Shown here: positions 36,118 through 45,542 of the stretch, piece by piece | Numbering within the stretch: the first letter of the stretch is position 1 | Layout: each line of letters opens with the position of its first letter | NCBI GenBank assembly: GCA_951802195.1 | Contig: OX637628.1 | Span: 1,261,693-1,325,692 of the forward strand | Direction of reading: 5' to 3' | Length of the DNA: 64,000 nt | Source: Tausonia pullulans | Lineage: Eukaryota; Basidiomycota; Tremellomycetes; Cystofilobasidiales; Mrakiaceae | Notes under the pieces: model-generated | What the model was told of the DNA's origin: nothing | Databases searched by the model: none | What the model saw: the letters and a program-made list of their open reading frames with translations, nothing else | Translations under genes and position numbers: made by a program

Positions 36118-37654
36118 TTTCGAATGCTATCTGTGTGCGGGCGCCCCCGGGTGCAGATTCCAGGACTGACGCACTCTGTCATCGAAGGAGAAAGAGAGAA
36201 AGGAGAAATGATACAGAGCATACTTCATCTCCGCTCCCCACATCCGGGAAGTGGCGTCGCTGCTGGTTCTCTCGCCCATGCGCCGAGAGCGTGGCTGGAA
36301 CGGATGAGCGGGACCTTTACCATGGGTCGACAGCCGTTCTCCCTCGCATAGGTCGATCGCTCGACATTTGACACCTTCTTTCCCCATTTCTCGACACCTC
36401 TTGATCCCTTCCCTCGGAAATTCCCCCTTCTCCCCCTCTTGACTGTCGCTTTCGGGCTCGACGTCTTTCTTTCGCTTGCTCGCTTGTTAGCTTGCGTGTA
36501 TGCATGCATGGCTGGCCGGCTGACCGCCATGGATGCTGCTCGGCCCGTATGGACGACGGAAGGGGGGGATGAAAAGAGAGTGAGACGGCTGGGCGTCCGG
36601 ATGACGACAATGCCCGATCTGTCCGCAGACCTCGCGAGCTGTGGCGGTCTTGAATACACTTCGACGTCGTCTTTCCTTGGATGAGGTGATGAATGCTGCC
36701 GCCCATCCAGCCCATATCCAGCGGACTGAGACAGAGAGGGACGTGGAGGACCCTCTTGCCTTTCTCTTGCTTTACTGGCTGACTTGAGCTGTCGTCGGTT
36801 GGCTAGAGATGGAACGAGCACCTTGGCCGATCCGGCATTGCACGTCAGCGGCCGCATGCCTCGCCTGTGCCTCCTGGGATAGAGCGCCAGTTGACGCGGA
36901 GAGAAATGGAGAGCCCCAGGACCGAGAGCGACTCGTCAACCGCCAACACCTCGACTCGCCCGTCTATCACTCCTCGTCCTCCGGGTCGCCTAGGAGTCGC
37001 AGTCTTCTCCCAGAAAGCACCAGAGGACCCCCTCCCCGCCGCTCCGTCGTCTCTTCTCGGCTGTCGCCTGCCCGCTCGCGCCCCGTCAGCTGTCCCTTAG
37101 CAGCAGCAGCAGCAGCACCGGCACGCGCTCTCGGCCTTCCCTTCGACAGCTCGCCTCGCCCCACCTTATTTTCTTGCACCCCTCCCCTTCGGTCGTCCCT
37201 CCCCACTGCCCTCGTAACCTTCGCTAGCTCTAGGGAGCCTGAGCCGCCCCGCCCGCCTGCCTGTGAGTCCCCCCCCCTGGTTCCTGTCGCTGTCTCGCTC
37301 TAGGCTCGATCCGGACAGCGGACGGGTCAGTCCCCTCGCGTCGAGCGCGCTAGTGACGGAGGCGTCGTCGTCAGAGGCGGGTAGCCAGGGCGCACCAGTC
37401 GGCTGCTGCTTGCGCTCTTGAGGACGGACTGGGTGGGTGTGCTTGAGCTGAGAGAGAGCGTGTGTGTGCGTGTACGCAGAGGTTGGCCGAGGCTTCCCTT
37501 TCGGCGCTCTCTCGCCCGCCGCGCCCGCTGTTCAGTCTCCTGTTCCTCTTCAGGCCTGGCCTGGTGGTCTCGGCCGTCCCTCTTGCCTGCTATCTCTCTC
37601 TCCGCCTGCTGATCGCCGCTTGTCCATCGCGTCCCATCCCATCCCAGGCTCTCC
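36118..37654. other. Long pyrimidine-rich upstream region of the kinase gene
   Basis: 1.5 kb without a supported gene. From about 36820 the + strand is increasingly C/T-rich, with GCA repeats (37099-37120) and several upstream ATGs with frames of up to about 160 codons. A minus-strand frame of 210 codons at 36225-36857 is Arg/Ser-rich and has no family match. The likely content is the kinase promoter and an unusually long 5' leader. Confidence 0.45.
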
Positions 37655-40600
37655 ATGTCCCTCGTCCAAGAGCAAGGGCCCTCGAGCTGGCGGTATGAGG
37701 GCGAGTCCTACCCCTCGCCGGCGCATACAGTCGGCGGTGGCGACCAGCAACCGTACCACCGCAACCCGTCCTCGTCATCAACGCTCCCCCCACCGCCACT
37801 GCCACCGCAGCAGTCAGAAAACCCGTCTTCATACCACGGGTCCCACCCGCATCATCACCCAAATTACCCATCCACCTCGTCCAATGGGAGTAGCACGCAC
37901 CACCAACGGGAGCGCTCCACCGACTATCGCCACGCAGGCACCCCCGCTGGTCGTGTGCGGGCGAGCGTGGGCATGCTTCCTCCCGGTGAGTCGTGCCCAT
38001 CTCTCCCTTCATCTTTCGATCTGGTTCTCCCTCTGCTCTCTTCTGCGCTTGCGTCTTTTGCCCATTCCGCCTTGTCTCTCCCTCCTTGCGTTCTTTTCCT
38101 CTGGCGTCAATGTCTACGTCGATGCAGCGCTTTCGGCCGCCATTTGAGTTTGGTCCAGGCTGTGAGAAGGGGGGGGGATGGAGGGCCTCTTCGAGCGCAT
38201 ATATCCTCTTTCCCCCGTCTTTCCTCCGCCGACACAGCCCAGGCTTCGAAGGGATGGGGAAGATGCCCTCATGTGTCCCGAACTCGAAACCGGAACGAAA
38301 CGAGGAATATACCCCATCGGGGCCTGCCTCTCTCTGCTCGCGTGTGCGTTGAAAAGAGAGTCAGGCAGACAGACAGGCTAGAGCTAGCCTTTCAGTCTAC
38401 CGACCCCCTCCCTCCCATACTCCCTCTCGCACTCACACCTTGTGTGTGTGAGACTGAGACTGCGAGCGAGCGAGCGAGTGAGAGAGTTCTCGCGCACCCA
38501 TCCATCCCACGCCTGCCTCAGCGCCTACGGCCCGCCGGGGCTCCCCGCGATCGGCCGGGGGTGGGACGCAGGCGAGTGCGTGAGGAGGGGTCTGTCTGTG
38601 GTGCGCGCGCGTCCGCCCTCGCGCTCCCACGGCTAGCCTGGTTTCGCCTGTCATCGTGCCCTTTCACCCCGCTCATCCGACTCTCCGATGCTTGGGATGA
38701 GGAAGGTAGGAGCGGCTCTCGAGCCAGTGCCGTCGGCCTTGAACTCTCTCCCTTTCACCCACCGACGAACACCGCTCTCTTGACTGCCTGCACTCGACTT
38801 CTTTCTTCTTGTCTTGCATTATTCTCCTCCCTTCCTCGCCGCCGCCGCCGCCGCCGCCGCCGATGGTCCATCTGCTCTACCAGCAGGAGGAGCACAATGT
38901 CCTTTCTCCTCCGCCGCGCTCGACGGCTTCCTCCGCCCCCGACGCAGCAGCAGCAGGAGAGATGGTCATGTCGCGTCGCCGGTCGTTCTCCTCTGGTCCG
39001 GCCTCTTCCTTCGCTCTGTCGTTCGCTCTGTCTCTCTGTCCCTTGGGCGTGCCTCCCCCCGTCGTCGCATGCTCGTTGCTCTTGAGGGCATGCACCTTGC
39101 CCACTTTGTTTGTTTCGCTGTCTCTTACACCATCGGAAGCTGACACAAAAATCTCCGATCTCGCCTCGTCCTTCCTCCCTTGCCTTCCTCCGCATGCTTC
39201 GGAACCTTCTCTCCCTCCCAACATGCTTCGCGCGCCCCTCCCCTTCCTTCCTTCTCCGCCTCTCCGCCATGAAACGAAACCCCGCAGATGCACCACGGTC
39301 CTACACTCCGGTCAAGCTCGTCGGTGATGGCTCGTTCGGCACTGTCTGGCTCTGCGACTGGCACTCGCCCCTGCCGCCGGGGACGACACTTAGTCCGATG
39401 CAGTGTGGGGCCGGCGCTCGGCCAGAATGGGCCGGCAAGCGGCTCGTTGCTGTGAAGCGGATGAAGCGCGTTTGGGAGCGTGGTTGGGACGAGGCAGGCA
39501 AGCTTAAGGAACTCGAGGTGGGTGGACATTTTTCTCTCCCTTCTGTCCGCTTGCTCTTTCGCTCGAGATGCTCCCGAGCGAATGAGCGAGGCGCGCGCGC
39601 GCTCGGATACGGACAGACGCACGCACGGTCGCTGAACCTTCCTTCTCGTCTTCCCTTCCCTCTGCTTCGCCCACGCGTGTCTCTCTCCCCCCCCCCCCCC
39701 CCCCCGCCTCTTCCGCCTTTCAGTCGTTGCGGACGATCCCGTTTCACCCAAACGTCATCCCATTGTACGATGCCTTCCTTCAACCCAAGACGAAGGAGCT
39801 CTACTTTGTCTTTGAATGCATGGAGGGCAACCTCTACCAGCTCACCAAATCGCGCAAGGGTCGACCGCTCGCCGGAGGTCTCATCGCCTCAATCTTTCAT
39901 CAGGTCATCTCTGGTCTCGCCCACATCCACTCGAGCGGCTATTTTCACCGCGACATGAAACCCGAGAACCTCCTTGTCACTACCATTGGCCTCCGCGACT
40001 ACGACACTGTTTGGGACGGACCTCACCCACCTCCCGAGCCCACTCAGGCGGACGTCATCGTCATGGTCAAGCTCGCCGACTTTGGACTCGCCCGCGAGAT
40101 CGCCTCCAAGCCGCCGTACACCGAGTACGTCTCGACGCGGTGGTACCGCGCGCCCGAGGTCCTCCTTCGCTCTCGCGACTATGGCCCCCCTGTCGACCTC
40201 TGGGCGCTGGGGACGATCCTCGCCGAGATCATCACCCTCAAGCCCATCTTCCCGGGTCAGAGCGAGGTCGATCAGGTCTTCAAGATTTGCGCAATCCTCG
40301 GCGACCCTTCCCCGGACTACGGCTTTGATGAGCGCGGCCGCGCCCGCGGCGGTGGTAACTGGGACGAGGGCATCCGCATGGCCCGCGGCGTCGGCTTTGG
40401 CTTCCCCAAGGTGAGCATAGACTGGTTTCTCGCACTTACCACTGGTCGAGAAGGGGATGAAGGCTGACTTGAGACCATCCTAGACTCCGCCGGTGCTCCT
40501 CGCCTCGTACTTCCCGCCAGGTACCCCCTCGACACTCATCGATTGCATCGCCGACTGCCTTCGGTACGACCCTCGACAGCGAATCACTGCGCAGGGCTGT

Positions 40601-43080
40601 CTCGACCACCCGTACTTTATCGTCGCCGCCACTTCGCTCGAATCGAAGACCATCATCCCGCCCATGCCCGATGCGCCCGCGATCCCGCCAACGCGGTCGT
40701 CCGTTCCGACGCTGCTTCCCTCGGCGACGACCTCAACCTCGCACCTTGTCTCGCCACCAGACTCGGGCGTCGTCCAGAACGTGCCTCCGAGAGACGCCCC
40801 GCTGTCGCACTCACAGTCCGGCCACGGAACCCAGTCAAACAGGCCGGCCACTTTCAGTATGATCGACTCGGCCAACCGGACACTGCCACCACCACAGCCC
40901 TCGACCCACCGCCTGCCGTACTATCCGTACCGGGACAATTCATCGCCCCATAGCGTGCCCGGTTCGCCCTCGTCATCGTTCTCGCTCGCACTTCATCCGC
41001 AGATGACGGTCTACGACTCGCCCTCGCTCGACACTATGCTCGCCGGCTCGCTCGGTCAGGGCTCATCATCCGCCCGCTTGCGGACGAGCGGTGCATCGGC
41101 GCTCGTCGACCAGCTCCGCGAGCTTGATCTTCCCTCGAGCGAGCTCTCGAGCTACGGTCGACGGGGGGGACCGCCGCCCTCGGGCGGTAGTGGCCTTGGT
41201 ACACAGGGCCAGTATACCTTTGCCCGTGAGAGCAGTAGCTCTGGTGACCTCGCCCATCCTCCATTGTATCAGCGCTACGCCGAGCCGCACGCGCCCAATG
41301 GAGCTACCAGCTCCTCGGCCTCGCCGATGCGGCCGGCGTTCGACAAATCCTCCGGCAGCGTCGTCTCATCCTCGAGCTCGCTCCACCAGCTCGACAACCC
41401 CTCCAATGGCGCTAGCGGCTCTCGACCTGCTCCACCAATGATTCGGACGCCGTACGATGACGAGCTCTCAGCGCCACCGCCTCCCGCGCTCTACGACAAG
41501 GAGCGCGTCCGGCGCGGGGCCGATATTGCCGTCGCCAACGCCCAGGTCGAGGCCGCTAAACGGGCGGCGCTCGCGGCGCAGAGCAATGCGGGCAAGAAAA
41601 AGAAATGGGCTCTTTCGTCGGTCTTTGGCGGGAACAATGACTCGAAGCTCGACCATTTGCTGCCCTCGGTCGGGGAGGAAGTACCCGTCGCGTCGGGCTC
41701 GGGGCTCTCTCTTAAGCGGACGCAGTCAGCCCTCAATGGCCGGAGCGGCGGCGGTGGCGGTTTCGGCGGTGACATAGACATGGCCGACGGAGGAGGGGGG
41801 GGAGGGTATGGCGAGGGCCAGCCGTCAACGCTGCTGTCAAAGGCGAACGCAAAGGAGGCCAAGAAGCTTGCAAAGCAGCTCGAGCTTGCCCGACGCGAGG
41901 CGGCCGCCGCTGCCCAAAGGGAGCGCGCGAGGGCCGTTATGCAGAAGCGCGAGAGGCTCGCTCCGATCATGAAGGGTGCCGGTGGGAGCGGCGGCGGTAA
42001 CGGCAGCATCCCCGTAAGCAACAGCGTCAGCAACAGCGTCACCGGGGAGCCTATCCCTGTCGTCAGCCCTGTTGTTAGAGGTGGAGCAGCCTCCAGCTCG
42101 GGGTTCTTTGGTGGGCGAGCCTCGTCGTCGTTGACGCTCAACAAGGCTTCCGACGCTGGCAAGGGCAAGTCGGTCGTTCAGACGGACTCGCAGACGAGGC
42201 TTCTCGGTTCAGAAGGCAACAGCAACATTGGGTCGTCGTCGTCACTTGCCCTGGGTGCCTCGGCCTCGAACACCCATCTCGCCTCGGATATAGGGGAGTC
42301 CCCCGCCTTGCTCTTCGGTGCCGACGGCAACGACCACCACCGCAAATCGTTCGACCTCATGCATCGGCACAAGTCGCGTCGGCGGGACGGCGACGACGAT
42401 CACTCCATGTCGTCTCACGATGCTGGCGCCTCACTCTGCTCGCCCTCAGTCATGTCCTTCCTTTCGGATCGGTCCGATCCGGGGCCTCGGCAGTCGGCAC
42501 GGCAGTACCCCTCGAGCCTCGCCATCGGCCGAACGGCCTCTATTTCATCCCACGGCTCGGCCTCATCCCCGCAACTCTTCCAGCAGCAGCACCATCATCA
42601 GTCTCCAGCTGCCATTGATGCCATGGCCCGCGACTTTACGGATCATGCCCGGCTCGGGACAGCCTCCTCCAATGGCGCCGGCGGGCGGAGCTCGGCGGCC
42701 CTGTACGCTGCGCATGCCTCTGCGGCCGGGGGGCTCACGCCGACAGCTGCATCGAGCCCGGACCCATACGATCGTGGGCCGGGTACGGTGAGACCCTTCC
42801 ACTCGCTACCGGGTCTTTTGCAGCAGCAACCGGGCTACAGCTCAAGCGGGGCAGTACACCCGATGTTCCAGGTCGTGGGTTGCGACCTTTCTTTACTCTC
42901 TTTGCTCTGGTTCGCTGACATCCCGCGTCTTGCTCGTTCGCGATGTAGTCTGGCCCGCCGATATCCCTGGAGCAGCAGCAACAACAACACTCACCTTCGC
43001 GCCAGCCGCAACTTCCTCCCTTTTCTTACCTCGCCTCAGTTGCGGATCAAGCGGGGTCGCCGCATCACTCGCCGAGCTAG
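37655..43080 (+). CDS. CRK1: CRK1/IME2-like (RCK family) serine/threonine kinase
   Basis: Protein kinase of the Ime2/MAK/Crk1 group, which in fungi couples nutrient and mating signals to morphogenesis or meiosis (known for Ustilago Crk1 and yeast Ime2). Exons 37655-37985, 39288-39517, 39724-40410, 40484-42871 and 42949-43080 give 1255 residues in one frame. A Gln/His/Pro-rich N-terminus precedes the kinase domain: [34 protein letters not shown], and the TEY activation loop in [24 protein letters not shown] and [13 protein letters not shown] follow. The C-terminal ~800 residues are Ser/Gly/Pro-rich with an Ala/Lys/Glu coiled segment ([20 protein letters not shown]) and poly-Gln near the end. 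A second in-frame ATG at 39269, inside the first intron, would give a form lacking the N-terminus. Confidence 0.88.
37986..39287 (+). other. 1302-nt first intron of the kinase gene
   Basis: Donor GTGAGT at 37986 and acceptor CCCGCAG at 39281-39287 join codon GAT in phase and give [13 protein letters not shown]. It is about 15 times longer than the window's usual introns. It contains a GCC(8) repeat at 38839-38862, tracts of CGAG, and an in-frame ATG at 39269 just before the acceptor. The upstream coding frame stays open to 39085. Confidence 0.65.
39687..39705 (+). repeat. C(19) homopolymer before the acceptor of the second kinase intron
   Basis: A run of 19 C acts as the pyrimidine tract of the acceptor at 39721-39723. 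Its length may vary between strains and alter splicing efficiency. Confidence 0.85.
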
Positions 43081-43137
43081 GCTGCCAGCTCTTCGCTTCT
43101 TCTCTCCTATCTTGGTCTCTCGTCGTCCTTTATCCTT

Positions 43138-43140
<3 letters not shown>

Positions 43141-43167
<27 letters not shown>
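43141..43167 (+). repeat. T(27) homopolymer in the kinase 3' UTR
   Basis: Sixty bases after the kinase stop codon there is a run of 27 T. In the transcript this would be a U tract in the 3' UTR. The rest of 43081-43655 is C/T-rich and holds no recognised gene. Confidence 0.9.
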
Positions 43168-43169
<2 letters not shown>

Positions 43170-43655
43170 CTCTGCTGTCGTGCCTTCCCTCACTCATTCT
43201 TCTCCCCCACCTCACAACGATACCTCACCCTTCTTTCCAGCCATCGATTCTAACCGTCCTTTTGGGTCTACTCCTCTCCGCCCTTCCAACCCCTTTGCAT
43301 ACCCGCTTGATCCCCGCCTCCCTGCGTGCTTGTTTGCCTGCCTCGCCCAGTCCCTGTTAATCTCTTATCATACTTTGTCTCCGCCCGCGCCCAAGCCTAC
43401 CTTATGCCCTCGTTGCACTCTCTGAGCGGTCGCTATGTGTTTTGCTCTTTCTTGCCCCCCCTCCCTTTCCTCCCCTCCCTCCCTTTCCTTCTCATCGTCT
43501 AATCATCATTCATCAAACCACGCTGACCTCACAGACATGTTGAATGACGCTCGAGTCTTTGCTGTCTCACCTTGGATCCAACGACACGAAAGTCATCCTT
43601 TATGCCTCCTTCTCTTCTTTCTAAGGTGGATCCACGAGATTTCGGTAGGTCTCCT

Positions 43656-45332
43656 CTACTTGGGCTCGGTGTACCACTGCAGTATTTGTGCAACTCGATC
43701 AGTCTTGCGAGTAGCGAAGATAAGATAAGAGAGAGGGCAAAAGAAAGACGCACGTTGACGCCAAGGACAGAGGGCTCTTTGAGGGTGCCGTGCTGGTAGC
43801 CGAGGAGGGTAACCTGGAGAGAGATGAGTCATGTCAGCGTTGTGCAGATAGACCGAAGGGGAGAGAGGGGGCACTCACTCCTCCAGGGTCGGTCGAGAAG
43901 TTCTAGAGAGAGGCGTGTCAAGATTCAGCTGAAAGCGCGCGCCCTTCTCCCCAGACCCTGCCTGCGCTTCCCTCCACCCAACTCACCGTGCCAACAGTCA
44001 GCGGTAGTCCAATCCACCTCGCAATAAAGCACCTAGAGAAGTGTCCGTGCGAGACAACGAGGACATCGGCCGCCTCAGCCCGACGACGACGCTCCTTCTC
44101 GTCGCACTCGGTCTCGACGCCCTCAACGCCGCGTTGCTCCGCCGCGAGGTGAAGGGCTCGAATCTTGGCAATCACACGGTCGACGCGATCCGACATCTCC
44201 TTGGGGGATTCGCCGGTGTGCTCATTATCGGAGGGGCAGCTGGGTGAAGCGGGGGCGAGGAGAGATTAGCGCGCGGATGGGGGACACAGAGAAGGGGAAA
44301 GGGAAGGGGAAAGGGAAGGGGAAATGGGGAAAGGGACACACCCGTCGGTCCAAATCATCCAGTTGGGCTGGATCTTGCGGATATCCTTGGTCTAGCGTAG
44401 TTACAGTACGTGGCAAGACTTGAGCACAGTCTAAATGGGGAACGACGAGCGATGACCCACAAGCATGCCCTCGTACGCGCCGTACTGCCATTCGCCGACC
44501 TCCTCAGTCGTCTCCCAGCTCGCTGCATGCACAACAAGGTCAGGATAAGGAAGAAAAAAAAACGAGAGTTCCCTCTGACAAACTAACCCTTGCGAGCGGC
44601 GTTGTCTTCCTCGGAGCACACCGAGAAAAGGAGCTCGGCGGTCCGCTGGGCGCGCAGCCTCGGAGAGACGATGACGTGCCGGAGGTGATCCGGGTCAAGG
44701 AGCTCTGAGCAGATAGGGCGTGTGAGCAGACTTTGGCGAGGAGCAGAGCAAGAGCAGGAAAGCCATTACTGACTGCCCTTGCCAACGATGATCGGGGCAT
44801 TGCGCTTCATGATCTCCTCGCCATTGGCGGTGAGCGGGATGTCGGAGACGCCGGTCTGGATGGACGGGATAAAAGGGGGGAAGAGGAGGTGATGGATGAG
44901 CAGTGAGGAGGGGCAGCAGGAAGCAGAGAGAGAAGGCGACGAACGTGGCGGCCTGCATGGGAACAGTAAAGGTGAGAGGAGGCAAGACAGGCGACGTCAG
45001 CTTGCTAGGCCGAAGGGGAGGGGCGTCAAGCTGACGACGAGGCGTCGCCCTCTAGCTGCCTTCTCGCTTCAAACGCACCGTTGATGGACCACTCAGTCTC
45101 GCCTGAGAGACAAGGGCATAATCAGCATATACACCAGGCCAAGGAGGGAGGCCGAGCGAGCGAACGAGCGCGTACCGTGGCCTAGACAGGAGAAGGACAA
45201 CAAGGCGCAGGGAAGCAGACAGGACAGGTCGAGGAGCAAGAACGGGGTCGTCAGAGAAGAGACCAAGAAAGAGAGGCGCAGAGGAAAAAGACACGAACGT
45301 ATGAGGTAGACTCTGGGCATGCGAGGGGCCAT
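43656..45332 (-). CDS. SHB17: Sedoheptulose-1,7-bisphosphatase-like phosphatase (SHB17)
   Basis: Histidine phosphatase of the phosphoglycerate-mutase superfamily; yeast Shb17 hydrolyses sedoheptulose-1,7-bisphosphate and feeds riboneogenesis. Twelve exons fit exactly to 246 residues: 45332-45299 (34 nt), 45181-45176 (6), 45102-45079 (24), 44952-44945 (8), 44855-44774, 44704-44588, 44522-44461, 44391-44342, 44239-43987, 43902-43879 (24), 43814-43755 and 43676-43656 (21). The product reads RVYLIRHGETEWSINGRHTG, IVSPRLRAQRTAELL, GEWQYGAYEGML, IWTDGCPSDN and VVSHGHFSRC. These carry the catalytic RHGE histidine, the second catalytic histidine in SHGH, and the GEWxYGxYEG acid-base region of Shb17. 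It ends GVNWYTEPK. The RHG motif exists only when the microexons are included. Divergent from the gene at 45543. Confidence 0.9.
44282..44334. repeat. GGGAAA-type purine tandem repeat in an intron
   Basis: Repeated units of the type AAGGGGAAAGGG cover most of the intron between exons 8 and 9 of the SHB17-like gene. On the coding strand this is a CCCTTT pyrimidine tract. Confidence 0.8.
44945..44952 (-). other. 8-nt microexon of SHB17-like gene
   Basis: GCCGCCAC sits between a GCAG acceptor and a GTTCGT donor. It completes Gly and adds Arg-His to give INGRHTG, the segment expected after TEWS in this family, and restores the reading frame between exons 3 and 5. Flanking introns are 126 and 89 nt. 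Confidence 0.8.
45176..45181 (-). other. 6-nt microexon of SHB17-like gene
   Basis: The six bases GCCACG lie between an upstream CTAG acceptor and a downstream GTACGC donor. Spliced between exons ending ATA-C and starting GC-GAG they create CGC-CAC-GGC, the catalytic Arg-His-Gly. Flanking introns are 117 and 73 nt. Confidence 0.8.
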
Positions 45333-45542
45333 GGTTGCGGAAGCGAGAAGGCGATGGGTGGGTTGGTTGATGGTGGTGGTAGAGGGGAAAGGTCAACAGG
45401 TCGGTCGACCGACGGTGAGACCCGTCCGCCCGCACAGCGAGCCAGCAGCGAGTCCAGGGCGCGGCATTCATCCAGGCCGCAACCACCACCACCATCTATC
45501 CACAGACGACCATCAGCCGCAACCCATCCACCCACCCGGGCC
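45333..45542. promoter_or_regulatory. Shared divergent promoter, SHB17 / unknown gene
   Basis: 210 bp separate the start codons at 45332 (-) and 45543 (+). A GGTTGGTTGATGGTGGTGGT stretch lies near 45360. Upstream in-frame codons exist for the + gene from 45354 but would leave almost no promoter. Confidence 0.5.

Noticed and set aside
36225-36857. 210-codon minus-strand frame
   Set aside because: Arg/Ser-rich without motifs, no splice partners, and it overlaps the probable kinase promoter.
37655-39085. Single 476-codon frame read straight through from the kinase start
   Set aside because: Composition turns to random after 37985, where a consensus GTGAGT donor lies; splicing to 39288 joins the kinase domain in phase.
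44282-44334. Purine repeat considered as a CRISPR-like or regulatory array
   Set aside because: Irregular GGGAAA microsatellite inside an intron of a eukaryotic gene, without spacers.
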